Positions 35,623 to 44,552 of a stretch of 64,000 bases of DNA are shown piece by piece (the first letter of the stretch is position 1; each line of letters opens with the position of its first letter). The stretch is from NCBI GenBank assembly GCA_965226865.1, contig CBDDEH010000004.1, forward strand, positions 1,426,001 to 1,490,000, read 5' to 3'. The translations under genes were made by a program, and so were the position numbers. This stretch comes from CBDDEH01 sp965226865 (GTDB taxonomy: Bacteria; Chloroflexota; Dehalococcoidia; Lucifugimonadales; JAGWBF01). The notes under the pieces are model-generated. The model was not told the DNA's origin, made no database searches, and saw nothing but the letters and a program-made list of their open reading frames with translations.

Positions 35623-35771
35623 CCTACCCCTCCAGTCCCCGAAAATCTTAGCTACTATTCGGGCTCAGAATTCGCAACTCGCGGGGTTTTCAAGCTGGCT
35701 GCTACACGGTAGTTAAATCAACAATCTTATCGTCAAAGGCAAGGGTGTGAGGTTTGGCCTTTTGAAGACGA

Positions 35772-36368
35772 TCAGCAGACCACCTTCACTTCCAGGCGAT
35801 GGGGAGTGCCTTGTGCTAGCATAGTGTGCTCGCCTGGTGCTACCGAAAGGAAGAGGAACTCGCCCAATGGCCCGGTAGCATAGTCAAAGTTTTCCTGGTC
35901 AGGCAGCTTGCCGTCCAGAGTCACTGAGCCGTAGCCACCTGGGCCGAACCAGAATGTAGCCTTGATGCCGCCGTCGAATGCGTCCACAGAGCGCAGTTCG
36001 ATTTCAAGTACCGGGGCCGGAGTGGGCGTTGGCATCCCTTGTGGTACTGGGCTAGGGGTAGGCGTTGGGAACACCTCACATGCCTTCGGCCCTAATGTCA
36101 CCGTCACAGTCGCGCCGATGCTTTGTAGCGTAGGAGTAGGAGGGACAGCGGTAAACGTTGGCGGTACCACAGACGTAGGTGTGTCCTCCAGAGTCGGCGT
36201 TATTACAGGCGTGGGACTCACGGTAGGCGGCGTGGCAGTTGGAGTCCGAGTAAGTGACGGGGGTGGACTGGTGGTAGGCGCAGGTGTGTTGGTCGGGTCA
36301 GACTGCGTACATGCAGCGCCTGTTGCCACCAATAGTGCGGCAATACTTAATAGTAGGATTCTCCACAT
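35772..36368 (-). CDS. Lipoprotein with Thr/Pro-rich linker
   Basis: A 198-aa protein: signal peptide MWRILLLSIAALLVATGAAC with lipobox TGAAC, about 85 residues of TPTP/PTFT linker, and a C-terminal beta domain (ATFWFGPGGYGSVTLDGKLP, LFLSVAPGEHTMLA) that may be a small Ig-like fold. It is lipid-anchored outside the membrane. The function is unknown. Confidence 0.75.
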   Translation of the reverse strand: MWRILLLSIAALLVATGAACTQSDPTNTPAPTTSPPPSLTRTPTATPPTVSPTPVITPTLEDTPTSVVPPTFTAVPPTPTLQSIGATVTVTLGPKACEVFPTPTPSPVPQGMPTPTPAPVLEIELRSVDAFDGGIKATFWFGPGGYGSVTLDGKLPDQENFDYATGPLGEFLFLSVAPGEHTMLAQGTPHRLEVKVVC

Positions 36369-36591
36369 TGCACGAACCTCCGATCTGGTTCGAACGGCCT
36401 GATAGGCCTTACCATGTCATAGACGGATAAGGTAGCGGAAAAGTTCCCGGTCACATTTGACAGCCCGAAAGGAATGAAATGCAAGTGATCGCCATGGATG
36501 TCGAAATCCTAGAGTGCCGTTCGTCGTCAGATCGGGCCTGGTAAAATAAAAAAAGCCAACGCCCGTAATTCTATACGCCAGGGAGAGCATT

Positions 36592-36918
36592 GTGGCCTAC
36601 GATCAAGAATTAGCAGACCGAATCAGGAGCGTACTCGCCGGGCACGAGGCAATCACTGAAAAGAAGATGTTCGGCGGTCTCAGCTTCATGCTGGGCGGCC
36701 GCATGTGCTGCGGCGTAATCAAGGACGACCTGGTCGTGCGTGTCGGCGCAGACAGCTACGATGCCTTCCTGGCAGAGCCTCACGCCCGACCGATGGACTT
36801 TACCGGACGCCCTCTCAAATGGATGGTATACGTCGGACCCGAGGGATACCAAACAGACGAGTCACTTGGGAAGTGGGTTAACCGAGCCGTCGATTTCGCT
36901 GCTTCCTTGCAACAATAG
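36592..36918 (+). CDS. TfoX N-terminal domain family protein
   Basis: A 108-aa protein from GTG 36592, preceded by AGGGAGAG. EKKMFGGLSFMLGGRMCCGV and PMDFTGRPLKWMVYVG are the signature of the TfoX_N family (PF04993). In proteobacteria the family includes the competence regulator Sxy/TfoX, but single-domain relatives are widespread with unknown roles. Confidence 0.9.
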   Translation: MAYDQELADRIRSVLAGHEAITEKKMFGGLSFMLGGRMCCGVIKDDLVVRVGADSYDAFLAEPHARPMDFTGRPLKWMVYVGPEGYQTDESLGKWVNRAVDFAASLQQ

Positions 36919-37043
36919 CCTGGCAAGTGAGTACTTCCTGGGACACATTCTACGAGGACTTTGCCTAGACGCTTTGCTGGCTCGTTGAAAACGGGTTCGT
37001 AGCCGTTGTTTACCCCGATGACACCGTCTAGAATATCTCCAAC

Positions 37044-38555
37044 ATGGAGCTGAAAACCATCCCTCTGCTTTCAAAAACCCGGTTTATGGGCGGCATCCAG
37101 TGCCACAAGCGGCTGTACCTGGACAGCTACAAGCCCGACCTAGCTAGTCCGATCGACGAGAGCAAGCAGGCCCTATTTGACAACGGGCACGCGGTCGGTC
37201 ACCTGGCCACTAAACGATTCCCCGGAGGGGTCCTCGTCCGTGAGGAGCACGGCGAGCACGCCCTGGCAATGGAGAAAACCCAAGGGCTTGTGGCTGATGA
37301 GTCAATTCCATCGCTTTTCGAAGCTGCCTTCAGCTTCGACGGAATCCGGATACGGGTCGATGTCCTGAAGCGGGTCAACAATCTCGGATTCCTGATCCTC
37401 GAAGTCAAGTCCAGCACTAAGGTCAAACCGGAGCACATACCTGATGCCGCCGTCCAGGTCTACGTTGCGGAAGGTACTGGACTGACGATCCGAAAAGTCT
37501 ATCTTGTGCATATAGACAGCTCCTATGTATATCAGGGTGGCGAATACGAGCTGGACAAGCTCCTCCGCGCAAAAGACATTACATCGGAGGTCAGAGCCTA
37601 CCTATCCGGGCCATTTCGCGACAAACTGGCCGACATGAAGCGAACCCTTGCCGAGCTAGATGTACCTGCCATCGACATTGGCAAGCACTGTAACCGGCCG
37701 TATGAATGTCCTTTCTATGCCTATTGCAGGAAAGGCCTTTCCGAGCATCATATTGAACAGTTGCCCGGCGTAAGGCGCGAGCTTCTTGAAGCGCTATTGG
37801 GTAGAGGTGTAAGTGACATACGTGACATACCATCAGAATTTCCAGGCATGAGCTTAATGCAGGCCCGTGCCTGGGAGTGTGTCGTCAGCGGCCAGCCCTA
37901 CGTCGGACCCGATCTGGTCCCATCCCTGTCTGAAATTCAGTATCCCCTTCTATTCATCGACTTTGAGACCTTCAACCCCGGGCTACCTCTGTATAAAGGC
38001 ACCCGACCCTATCAGGTCATCCCTTTCCAATGGTCGATGCACATACAGGTTGAAGGTGGTAATCTCGATCACAAGTCATTCCTCTACGAGGGAAGGGATG
38101 ATCCGAGACCCGCGTTCATCGAGAGTCTACTGGAGGCCGCCGGGACCGCTGGGACGATCGTCGTCTATTCCCCCTACGAAGAGACTCAGATCAGACATTT
38201 GGCGGCGGATTTCCCCGAATATCGAGACGGTTTGCTCCGTCTACCTGGGCGGATGTTCGACCTCCTGAAGATCCTCCGTGCCCACTACTACCATCCCGAG
38301 TTTCACGGCAGCTACTCCATCAAGTCCGTCCTTGGAGCTCTCGTCTCACGGATGAGTTACGAAGACCTCCATATCCAGGACGGTAATCGCGCTTCCGTAG
38401 CCTATGCGAAAATGATCTCGCCAGATATCTCGCAGTTTGATCGGCAGGATATTCGGGATAACCTACTGGCCTATTGCGAAAGAGACACCGAGGCCATGGT
38501 AGAGGTTTTTCGGGAACTCCGCGGTCCTTCGGTATTGCAGAGCAGGCTGTTTTAA
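37044..38555 (+). CDS. Cas4-like / DUF2779 nuclease
   Basis: A 503-aa protein with two parts. The N-terminal half resembles a RecB/Cas4-type PD-(D/E)XK nuclease (IRVDVLKR...FLILEVKSS gives the D...ExK core), with four cysteines placed for an Fe-S cluster: Cys20, Cys216, Cys222 and Cys228. The C-terminal half is the DUF2779 domain with DEDD-exonuclease-like motifs LFIDFET, YSPYEETQIRHL and YCERDTEAM. The protein is probably a DNA-processing enzyme of unknown pathway; similar genes occur in accessory or defence regions. No partner gene is adjacent. ATG 37044; no strong ribosome site. Confidence 0.8.
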   Translation: MELKTIPLLSKTRFMGGIQCHKRLYLDSYKPDLASPIDESKQALFDNGHAVGHLATKRFPGGVLVREEHGEHALAMEKTQGLVADESIPSLFEAAFSFDGIRIRVDVLKRVNNLGFLILEVKSSTKVKPEHIPDAAVQVYVAEGTGLTIRKVYLVHIDSSYVYQGGEYELDKLLRAKDITSEVRAYLSGPFRDKLADMKRTLAELDVPAIDIGKHCNRPYECPFYAYCRKGLSEHHIEQLPGVRRELLEALLGRGVSDIRDIPSEFPGMSLMQARAWECVVSGQPYVGPDLVPSLSEIQYPLLFIDFETFNPGLPLYKGTRPYQVIPFQWSMHIQVEGGNLDHKSFLYEGRDDPRPAFIESLLEAAGTAGTIVVYSPYEETQIRHLAADFPEYRDGLLRLPGRMFDLLKILRAHYYHPEFHGSYSIKSVLGALVSRMSYEDLHIQDGNRASVAYAKMISPDISQFDRQDIRDNLLAYCERDTEAMVEVFRELRGPSVLQSRLF

Positions 38556-38935
38556 GCGAACAACTCATCCTCGCCTAGAGAATTGGCCTCACTGTAACTC
38601 TTGAGCGGCAGTTTCAAGGTGCTTACTGACCTGCGTGACGCTTTCTACAACGAGGCCGAGACGGCTGAGATAGTGAGTGCGATGCTAGTTCTTCTTGGGA
38701 AGACCAAGTTGAACTGCGGTAGTCGCCGCCTTCGTCCTATTGGGTGTGTGAGTGAGCCCACCGTATGTCCACAGATCGTACAACACAGGATGTCTCATGG
38801 GCGATTGAGCGAATCGGATGGCAGTTTACGCCCTCAGGCTGTCGTTTTATAGTCCACGGCACGCCAGAGGGTCCCACGTGCAGGGCAATCAGTTCGATCT
38901 GGGAAATACAAGTTCATATAAAAAACGGAGGAAAT
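38556..38935. other. Spacer with no supported gene
   Basis: Only short frames without recognisable domains are seen. The segment AAAAACGGAGGAAAT at its end is the ribosome site of the reductase remnant that follows. Base composition is slightly richer in A and T than the neighbours. Confidence 0.4.
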
Positions 38936-39285
38936 ACGAACATAGCAATCATCGGCGCAGGTAATGTGGGGGTGCATTAGGAACACAACTGTCCAAGAAG
39001 GGACACAGCACCATCTTTGGTGTTCCGAATAAAGATGATGGAAAATATGCATCGCTCAAATCAAACCCAAATACAGAATTTACGAATCCTGCTGCGGCCG
39101 TAAAAAGTGTAGAGGTTATTCTTTTAGCAACGCCATGGGGCGTCACGGAACAAGCGATCAAAGACTGTGGTGATGTATCTGGAAAAATTCTCATCGATTG
39201 CACTAACCCAATCAATGCAGAATTCACCGGCCTTGAAATAGGCCATTCAACTTCCGGTGCTGAAACGATTGCCAGTTGGGCATTA
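38936..39285 (+). pseudogene. F420-dependent NADP reductase-like gene, fragment
   Basis: After GGAGG the expected start reads ACG AAC ATA, as if ATG had become ACG. It continues NIAIIGAGNVG, the Rossmann dinucleotide loop. The frame breaks near 38973 (GTGGGGGTGCATTAG), and the next frame continues with GTQLSKKGHSTIFGVP, VEVILLATPWGVTEQAIKD and ILIDCTNPINAEFTG, as in NADPH:F420 reductases and related NADP-binding proteins. At 39286 the IS1380 element cuts it; the C-terminal half is not found on the other side. Three lesions make it a clear pseudogene. Confidence 0.8.
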
Positions 39286-40992
39286 GCCCGAATCCACCGA
39301 AGGACGGCCTTGGGGACAGGCCTTGAAGAAGCCAGCGGGTGCTCCTCTGAATCTGGGATAATGGTTTTGGAACAGAAACCCGCCCGGAAACAAGGAGCAC
39401 CCAATAGATGCTGCCACAGAACAAACCCGACCGTATCCGCATCCTCTTTGACGACCATCGCCTGGTGGCCAATGCCGGCCTGCTCCTTCCGGCCACCCTA
39501 GCCCGGCACCTGAGCCTGCGGGAACTCGTCGACCATCACCTTGACCTCGGCGGAGCGCCGGGACGGGCGAACACCGGGGACAAGATGCTGACGCTGGTCG
39601 CTTCCGCGCTGGCAGGCGGCGACTGCATCGACGACGCCGATGCGCTGCGCGCTGGTGGGACGGTCGGTGTTCTAGGCTGCGTGGTCAAGGCGCCATCCAC
39701 CCTGGGGACCTTCCTGCGCAGCTTCCGGTGGGGCCACGTCCGTCAACTGGACCGGGTGAGCCGCCAGTTGTTGGCCCGGGCCTGGGCCGCTGGGGCCGGA
39801 CCCGGCGACTCGCCCCTGACCATCGACCTGGATTCGACCATCTGCGAGACCTATGGACTGGCCAAGGAGGGAGCGCGCCACCACGGCTATACCGGCGCCC
39901 GCGGCTATCACCCGCTGCTGGCCATTGCCGCCGGCACCGGAGACGTGCTGATGTCCCGGCTGCGCGAGGGCCCGTGCCAACACCGCCCGTGGCGCCGCCC
40001 ACTTCCTGCGTGAGACGGTGGGGCGGGTGCGCTACGGCGGGGCCAGGGGACAACTCACGGTGCGGGCCGACAGCGGCTTCTACGCCCACACTGTCGTTGC
40101 CGCCTGCCGGGAAATGGATGTCCGCTTCTCCATCACCATCCGCCAGCGTGCCAGCCTGCGGGACCTGATCGAGGCGATACCAGAGGAGGACTGGACTCCC
40201 ATTCCCTACTGGATGGACGGCGCCGCCGATGTCGCCGAGACGACTTACACCCCGTTCCAGACCAAGCCGGACGCCCCGCCGGCGCGGCTCATTGTCCGGC
40301 GGGTGAAGCCGACACCCGGTTCCCAGCTGGCCCTCTTCGCCAGATACAGCTATCACGGCTTCATCACCGACCGGGACGGGGAGTTGCTCGAACTGGAGGC
40401 CGATCATCGCCGCCACGCCGAGGTCGAGAACGCCATACGCGACCTCAAGTACGGCGTCGGGCTGAACCACATGCCGTCGGGGCGCTTCGCCGCCAACGGC
40501 GCCTGGCTGGCGGTCCAGGTGATGGCGCATAACCTGGCCCGCTGGACGGCGCGGATTGGTCTGGGCGAGCGGACCGTGATCACCAAGACCCTCAGGCGGC
40601 GGGTCTTCGCTCTGGTGGGACGGATCACCCGCTCGGCGCGCCGCCTCACTTTGCATCTCCCCCGGCGCTGGCCCTGGGAAACCCAGTTCAGTCGCGCCTT
40701 GGCCCGGCTGCAAGCCATTCCGTTCCCGGCCTGACGGCCAGCCTGCAACTGACCCAACGTCCCCGCAATCTCGCGCCACCCCGGTCGCGAGAGTCCCCTG
40801 CTGCGTATCCTCTCGCCATCCCGCGCATCGCAACTCCCGCATAGGGCCTTAGGGGCCCTGTGCGGCGACTGAAGACCGTCCTCCGGCCTCCCATCTACCC
40901 CAAGACCCCAGGCCATCTCCCCTGTAGCTCCCTCACCCACCCCCTTCCGCTGTCCTCACGCCGTCCATCGGTGTCCTTCGGTGGATTCGGGC
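39286..40992 (+). mobile_element. IS1380-family insertion sequence, 1707 bp
   Basis: It is bounded by perfect 20-bp terminal inverted repeats, GCCCGAATCCACCGAAGGAC at 39286-39305 and its complement at 40973-40992. TTA flanks both sides (39283-39285 and 40993-40995), a possible but weak target duplication. The genes on the two sides are unrelated fragments, so the element marks a rearrangement rather than a simple insertion. Confidence 0.88.
39408..40734 (+). pseudogene. IS1380-family transposase, frameshifted
   Basis: The N-terminal half reads NTGDKMLTLVASALAGGDCI, TIDLDSTICETYG and HHGYTGARGYHPLLA, typical of IS1380 transposases. One extra C near 39972 (GAGGGCCCGTGCC) shifts the frame; the second half (TVRADSGFYAHTVV, AEVENAIRDLKYGVGLNHMP with the catalytic Glu) runs from about 39975 in another frame to TGA at 40732-40734. 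The element is inactive unless this is a base-call error. Confidence 0.87.
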
Positions 40993-41191
40993 TTAGATCT
41001 AGTGAAACAGCAAATCCATCCGCCAAGTCGCTCAGGGTCGGAGGTGTGCCATGAGCAGCCACCCAGGCTTGGAGGCGCTTAAGGCAATGCTGAACGATCA
41101 TGTCCTCGAAGTTGCCGGCTGAGCCGAGGCGCAACTCCTCAGCGACGCGCTTGAGCTCGAGTTCGTAGGTGCCGTTTCGGGTTCTGCTCAT
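40993..41191 (-). pseudogene. ImmA/IrrE-like gene fragment, cut by the IS1380 element
   Basis: The ATG at 41191 overlaps the stop of the XRE regulator gene (ATGA). The product starts MSRTRNGTYELELKRVAEEL and continues QHCLKRLQAWVAAHGTPPTL and SDLADGFAVSLDL, which resembles the N-terminal helical part of ImmA/IrrE (DUF955) metallopeptidases that pair with XRE repressors. The HExxH half is missing, because the element begins at 40992. The assignment is an inference from position and a short motif. Confidence 0.55.
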
Positions 41192-41616
41192 TTCGCCTCC
41201 TCCAGAAAGGGCTTTACCGCCAGATAGAGGGTGCGCCACTCTTCCTTTCCTCTCCCCGTCCGCGGGCCACCGCCGCGTCGGGCCACAATCGACTGGTCTA
41301 TTTCGAGAAGCGTCATCGTTTGTTGATATGTCAGACCCTCTTCCTCTGCGAGTTCACCGAGGCTTCTGGGGACCTCGATCGATGGTGGCTCATATTCCTT
41401 GGGCGCTGACCCTCCTCTGAGCAGGTATTCCACTGACGCGTTGAGGGCGTCAGCCACCTGGAGCAAGCGTCTGCCGCTGATTCCTGAGCGGTCTTGTTCG
41501 ACTTCCCAGATGAAGCTCTTGGACAGACCGGAACGGTCTGCCAAGGCTTCGAGGGTAAGTCCCAACTCTTTCCGTATGAAGTTGATCCTCTGGCCGACAG
41601 TATCCAACTGCGACAT
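41188..41616 (-). CDS. XRE-family transcriptional regulator
   Basis: A 142-aa protein with an N-terminal Cro/C1 helix-turn-helix: VGQRINFIRKELGLTLEALA, DRSGLSKSFIWEVEQDRSGI, and SGRRLLQVADALNASVEYLL (residues 8-67). The C-terminal part (LGELAEEEGLTYQQTMTLLE) is of unknown function. It is divergent from the ubiquitin-like operon and followed by a coupled ImmA-like gene, so it is the likely repressor of the cassette, relieved by proteolysis (inference from known XRE-ImmA pairs). Confidence 0.88.
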   Translation of the reverse strand: MSQLDTVGQRINFIRKELGLTLEALADRSGLSKSFIWEVEQDRSGISGRRLLQVADALNASVEYLLRGGSAPKEYEPPSIEVPRSLGELAEEEGLTYQQTMTLLEIDQSIVARRGGGPRTGRGKEEWRTLYLAVKPFLEEAK

Positions 41617-41635
41617 AGTTCCCCCGCTTTCACGC

Positions 41636-41664
41636 TTGGCATATCGGAATCTAGGAAAGATACT
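41636..41664 (+). promoter_or_regulatory. Candidate promoter for the ubiquitin-like operon
   Basis: TTGGCA (41636-41641), a 17-bp spacer and GATACT (41659-41664). It lies just upstream of the start of the divergent regulator gene, in a 250-bp intergenic region. Confidence 0.4.
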
Positions 41665-41694
41665 GGTATTATGGAAGCGCTAGATCTGCCACTC

Positions 41695-41810
41695 CGGCTC
41701 CTATGCTACTTCCCGAACTGCGAAAATACAAGTCGGGACATAGCTGCTATGCGGGAGAAAGGGCGTCAGGCCAGCGTGTCTGCACCGCGGCTCCTATAGG
41801 GGGAGCTGCG
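41695..41810. promoter_or_regulatory. Paired CGGCTCCTAT sites and hairpin in the divergent control region
   Basis: A 10-bp direct repeat CGGCTCCTAT occurs at 41695-41704 and 41788-41797. The second copy lies in an imperfect inverted repeat (CGCGGCTCC at 41786-41794 with GGGAGCTGCG at 41801-41810). These are possible operator sites for the XRE regulator. A small frame starting near 41672 also covers this stretch, without support. Confidence 0.35.
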
Positions 41811-41866
41811 TATGCCAGACCGAAATCTACATACGGCATGATAGCCGTAGGACGAGGAGTCTAGGA

Positions 41867-42115
41867 ATGAGTACAGACGGAAAGATTACACTGAAAGTTG
41901 CGACTCCGGCAGGACCATACGAGAACACCTTTCAAGTGACCTCCAAGGTCCATGAGGTGGTGGCCATCGTTGTCATGGCGATGGGGCTAAAGGAAGGGGA
42001 TGCGTTCGAGTTGGCCTTCGATGGCGTTCCGCTCCCCGATGACCGCCTGATCGGAAGCTTCGACTTTGAGGACGGGACGGCCCTGGACCTGATTGCATCG
42101 GGCTCGGCGGTGTAG
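41867..42115 (+). CDS. Ubiquitin-like (beta-grasp) modifier protein
   Basis: An 82-aa protein with no signal peptide or cysteine. Its pattern matches a ubiquitin-type beta-grasp fold: KITLKVATPAGPYENTF (first hairpin), helix VHEVVAIVVMAMGLKEGDA, then FELAFDGVPLPDDRLIGSFD (compare ubiquitin FAGKQLEDGRTLSDYN), and ALDLIASGSAV as the last strand. The C-terminus is GSAV, not GlyGly, so it is either conjugated through an atypical end or trimmed by the JAB protein. GAGGAG lies before ATG 41867. It is the first gene of a UBL-E2-JAB-E1 cassette, with 2 bp to the next gene. Fold assignment is inferred; the gene context makes it likely. Confidence 0.8.
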   Translation: MSTDGKITLKVATPAGPYENTFQVTSKVHEVVAIVVMAMGLKEGDAFELAFDGVPLPDDRLIGSFDFEDGTALDLIASGSAV

Positions 42116-42117
42116 CG

Positions 42118-42564
42118 GTGGCGACGGTGGAAGACCTTGCCGTCGAGCGCGAAATCGAGGCGGTAGAGGAGAACGCGCAGCTCCACGGATGGCCCTTCGA
42201 GCGAGTAGGCCCGCGCCGCTTCCGTGTCACTCTCACCGCCCACAACGGCGACATATACGAGGTAGAGGTGGAGTGCGACCGCTTCCCCGTGCAGCCGGCC
42301 GCGTTTCATTGGCGCAGCCAGGAAACCGGACGGACGGACGAACCTGCCGACTCTCCCGCGCCGTACGGCTTCTTCCATTCCACAGGTCGCATCTGCGCAC
42401 CCTGGAACCGTCTCGCTTCGACGGACGGCGGGCCTCACCGAGAGTGGGTTCAGGCTAACTGGATGCATCAGGCGGAAACTGAAGGCACTGTCACGTTGGC
42501 AGCAATGGTCGCGCGTCTGCACCACGAATTACGCAGCCAGCAGTACAGGGGGCGGCGGCAGTGA
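42118..42564 (+). CDS. E2-like ubiquitin-conjugating enzyme homologue
   Basis: A 148-aa protein from GTG 42118, 2 bp after the UBL stop. RRFRVTLTAHNGDIYEVEVE forms the beta meander of a UBC/RWD-type fold, FPVQPAAFHW resembles the conserved FPxxPP strand, and FHSTGRICAPWNR carries the candidate active-site Cys93 after His87, the pattern seen in bacterial E2-like proteins of ubiquitin-like operons. It would take the UBL from the E1 and pass it to a target. Its stop overlaps the JAB start (GTGA, 4 bp), showing translational coupling. The frame is intact. Confidence 0.78.
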   Translation: MATVEDLAVEREIEAVEENAQLHGWPFERVGPRRFRVTLTAHNGDIYEVEVECDRFPVQPAAFHWRSQETGRTDEPADSPAPYGFFHSTGRICAPWNRLASTDGGPHREWVQANWMHQAETEGTVTLAAMVARLHHELRSQQYRGRRQ

Positions 42565-43076
42565 TAGGCAGATTCTGGACGGCACTTGCACGTCCGTTCC
42601 GGCGAACCCCGCAGCCTCCCCCGAGGTACGCGGTCGTCATGACGACTCAATGCCGTGACCAGCTTACTGAGAAATTTCGTGGGAGCGTCCGGCGGGGTCA
42701 CGAGGGCATCGTCTACTTTGTGGGATTGACGACGGGGTCTACCTCGTTGGCCCTGTCCGCGATTGCCCCCGAGGCGGATGCGACGGCCGGAAGCGTCGAC
42801 GTATCCGTAGCTGAGCTTGGCAAGGTCATCCGATTTGCCGCCATTGCTGAGCTGCAGGTCGTGGGACAACTTCACACGCACCCATGTGACGCGTACCACA
42901 GTGACGGAGACCTCGCGGGGATGAAGATCCGCCATCCAGGGTACTTTTCGATTGTGGTACCCGACTATGGTGCTGAGCTCCCATCATTTGGAGATGCCCA
43001 TATCCTGATGTGGACCCTGGAAGGCTTCCAAGAGGTCAAGAAGCCGATCACCCTTTTTGATGGACTTGGGGCATGA
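42561..43076 (+). CDS. JAB/JAMM-domain deubiquitinase-like metallopeptidase
   Basis: A 171-aa protein from GTG 42561. The JAMM zinc site is visible: Glu48 (HEGIVYFVG), His105 and His107 (GQLHTHP), Ser114 and Asp117 (HSDGD). FSIVVPDYG is the usual strand after the motif. JAB proteins in bacterial ubiquitin-like operons trim the modifier precursor or remove it from targets. It overlaps the E2 stop upstream and the E1 start downstream, each by 4 bp. The N-terminal FWTALARPFRRTPQ is basic and may be a flexible lead. Confidence 0.87.
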   Translation: MIGRFWTALARPFRRTPQPPPRYAVVMTTQCRDQLTEKFRGSVRRGHEGIVYFVGLTTGSTSLALSAIAPEADATAGSVDVSVAELGKVIRFAAIAELQVVGQLHTHPCDAYHSDGDLAGMKIRHPGYFSIVVPDYGAELPSFGDAHILMWTLEGFQEVKKPITLFDGLGA

Positions 43077-44422
43077 ACCAGCAGGAATACCAGCGACGGC
43101 TGTTGGAACGTGAGAGGCGCTACCTGGAATGGAAACCGCTTCTGGCTGACCGCCCCGTTCACATTCATGTCGACTCCGGATACGCTGTCACGTATGCCGG
43201 ACAAGTGGCCACTATCACGGCTGCCAGCCTCTTCGGGTGGATGAGTGCCTCGGTCTCAATGGATGTGCCTTCCAAGCCAATTCTGGCGCCCCTGCCATGG
43301 GTGGGTGAGACGCTTAATGTAGTCGCGATGCGTACGTTGAGGGCTGCGGACCCCTATGGCTGCTATGAGCAACGACCGCCACAGACCGGAGACTTGCGGC
43401 TGGTGCTAGGCCCTTGATGGAGACGGGCTTGTGGTACACGGCTCCGGCTGGGGTGCGTACTGTGGGATGGGACCATCTCCTGTCCCGCAGTCGTATGAAT
43501 TAAACCCCTTTGGAGCCGCCTTCGCCGTAGTTGCAGCGGCATCACGACTAACACAGGATATGGATACGGTAACCATTGAGCCGGTTCTGGTAGATGCTAC
43601 ACATGAACACCGATCTGGCCTCTTCGGTGGGGTGACAGTAACGCCCCATTTCGATCTCGGGGAACTGTGGTGCATCGGGATCGGCTCCGTCGGAAGTTGT
43701 GCTCTCTTCTTCCTTGGCCTGATCACGGGGCATTTCACGCCGTCCTCGTCGACCGAGACTTCGTAGAGGTCGAGAATGTCAGGCGCTCGGCCTTGTTTAC
43801 ATCGTAGGATGGGCTCGATAAGGAACCCAAGGTCAAGGTCGCGGGGCGCTGGCTGAGTGAGGTCGGTGTTCAACGGATAGAACCGCATTTTGCGTGGTTG
43901 GATGAAATACAGGAGCGGTGGCTCGGCCGTCGACCGGGGACGCCAGACATCCTAATTTCAGCCGCCAATGAGCGGAGTGTCCGACCTCATATCGAGAATG
44001 GGTTTCCACCCCTCTAGGTGCATGGGACTACTGGAATGAACTGACAATCCACGTTATTTCGTCACATCCCGCTGAAGGACGCCTGCTCCCTCTGTGTGCC
44101 CGGCGCCGAGACGGTGCAGATGCCAGCACTCTGCGCCACTGTTTCGCCCGCCTCGCCTGACGATGCCGATGAGGACGACGTGGCACTACTGTTTCTGTCC
44201 TACGCAGCCGGCTTGATGACCGCGGCAGAGATTGCGAAGATGGCCCTCACCGGCAAGGCAGTTGGTCGTAATCGTGTCTTCTTCGAGCCCCAAACGCCCA
44301 ACCTAGTTCGGGCCGTGACGCTCAATCGCAAGGCGGGATGCGCCTGTGGGATAAGGGATGCATCCGTACACCAGGCCGCAATTCAGGGTTCGCGCTTCGC
44401 CTCGCTCTCGTTAAGGTCGTAA
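43073..44422 (+). pseudogene. E1-like ThiF-family activating enzyme, decayed
   Basis: The ATG at 43073 overlaps the JAB stop. Joining pieces gives a normal E1-like protein of about 449 residues. Frame one runs to LRLVLGP near 43411; frame two carries GSGWGAYCGMGP, SYELNPFGAAFAVVAAASRL and the ATP-binding LWCIGIGSVGSCALFFLGLI; near 43739 it returns to the first frame with AVLVDRDFVEVENVRRSALF. That frame is broken by TAG at 43805, TAG at 44015 and TGA at 44042, yet continues RHIPLKDACSLCVPG (zinc Cys pair) and ends GCACGIRDASVHQAA. Two compensating shifts and three stops mean loss of function, unless some are errors. It would have adenylated the UBL C-terminus. Confidence 0.85.
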
Positions 44423-44552
44423 GAGGCAGGTGAACACAACAATCGATTCGGCACTCTTGCGAGCAACTGGGCCCGACGCTCTAAACGGCCGAAACGCGGT
44501 TGAGCCGCCCTCCCTGTAGTGTCCAGCCAAAATTGACTACGGAGAACCGAGA

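Noticed and set aside
35962..36402. Plus-strand Gly/Val-rich frame
   Set aside because: Complement of the Thr/Pro linker of the minus-strand lipoprotein 35772-36368.
39685..40842. Long minus-strand frame across the IS1380 element
   Set aside because: It is the shadow of the high-GC transposase gene on the plus strand.
41672..41799. Possible 42-residue peptide upstream of the UBL gene
   Set aside because: No ribosome site and no motif; the segment looks like control DNA.
41867..43076. Type II CBASS (Cap2/Cap3)
   Set aside because: No CD-NTase or effector gene is seen, the E1 and E2 are separate genes, and a UBL gene comes first. The layout fits Bil/Bub-like conjugation better.
12650..44044. 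Reassignment of stop codons (recoding) as an explanation for internal TAG/TGA/TAA
   Set aside because: All three stop codons are used normally to end intact genes (for example clpC, gyrB, obgE, fmt), and the lesions are confined to accessory genes.
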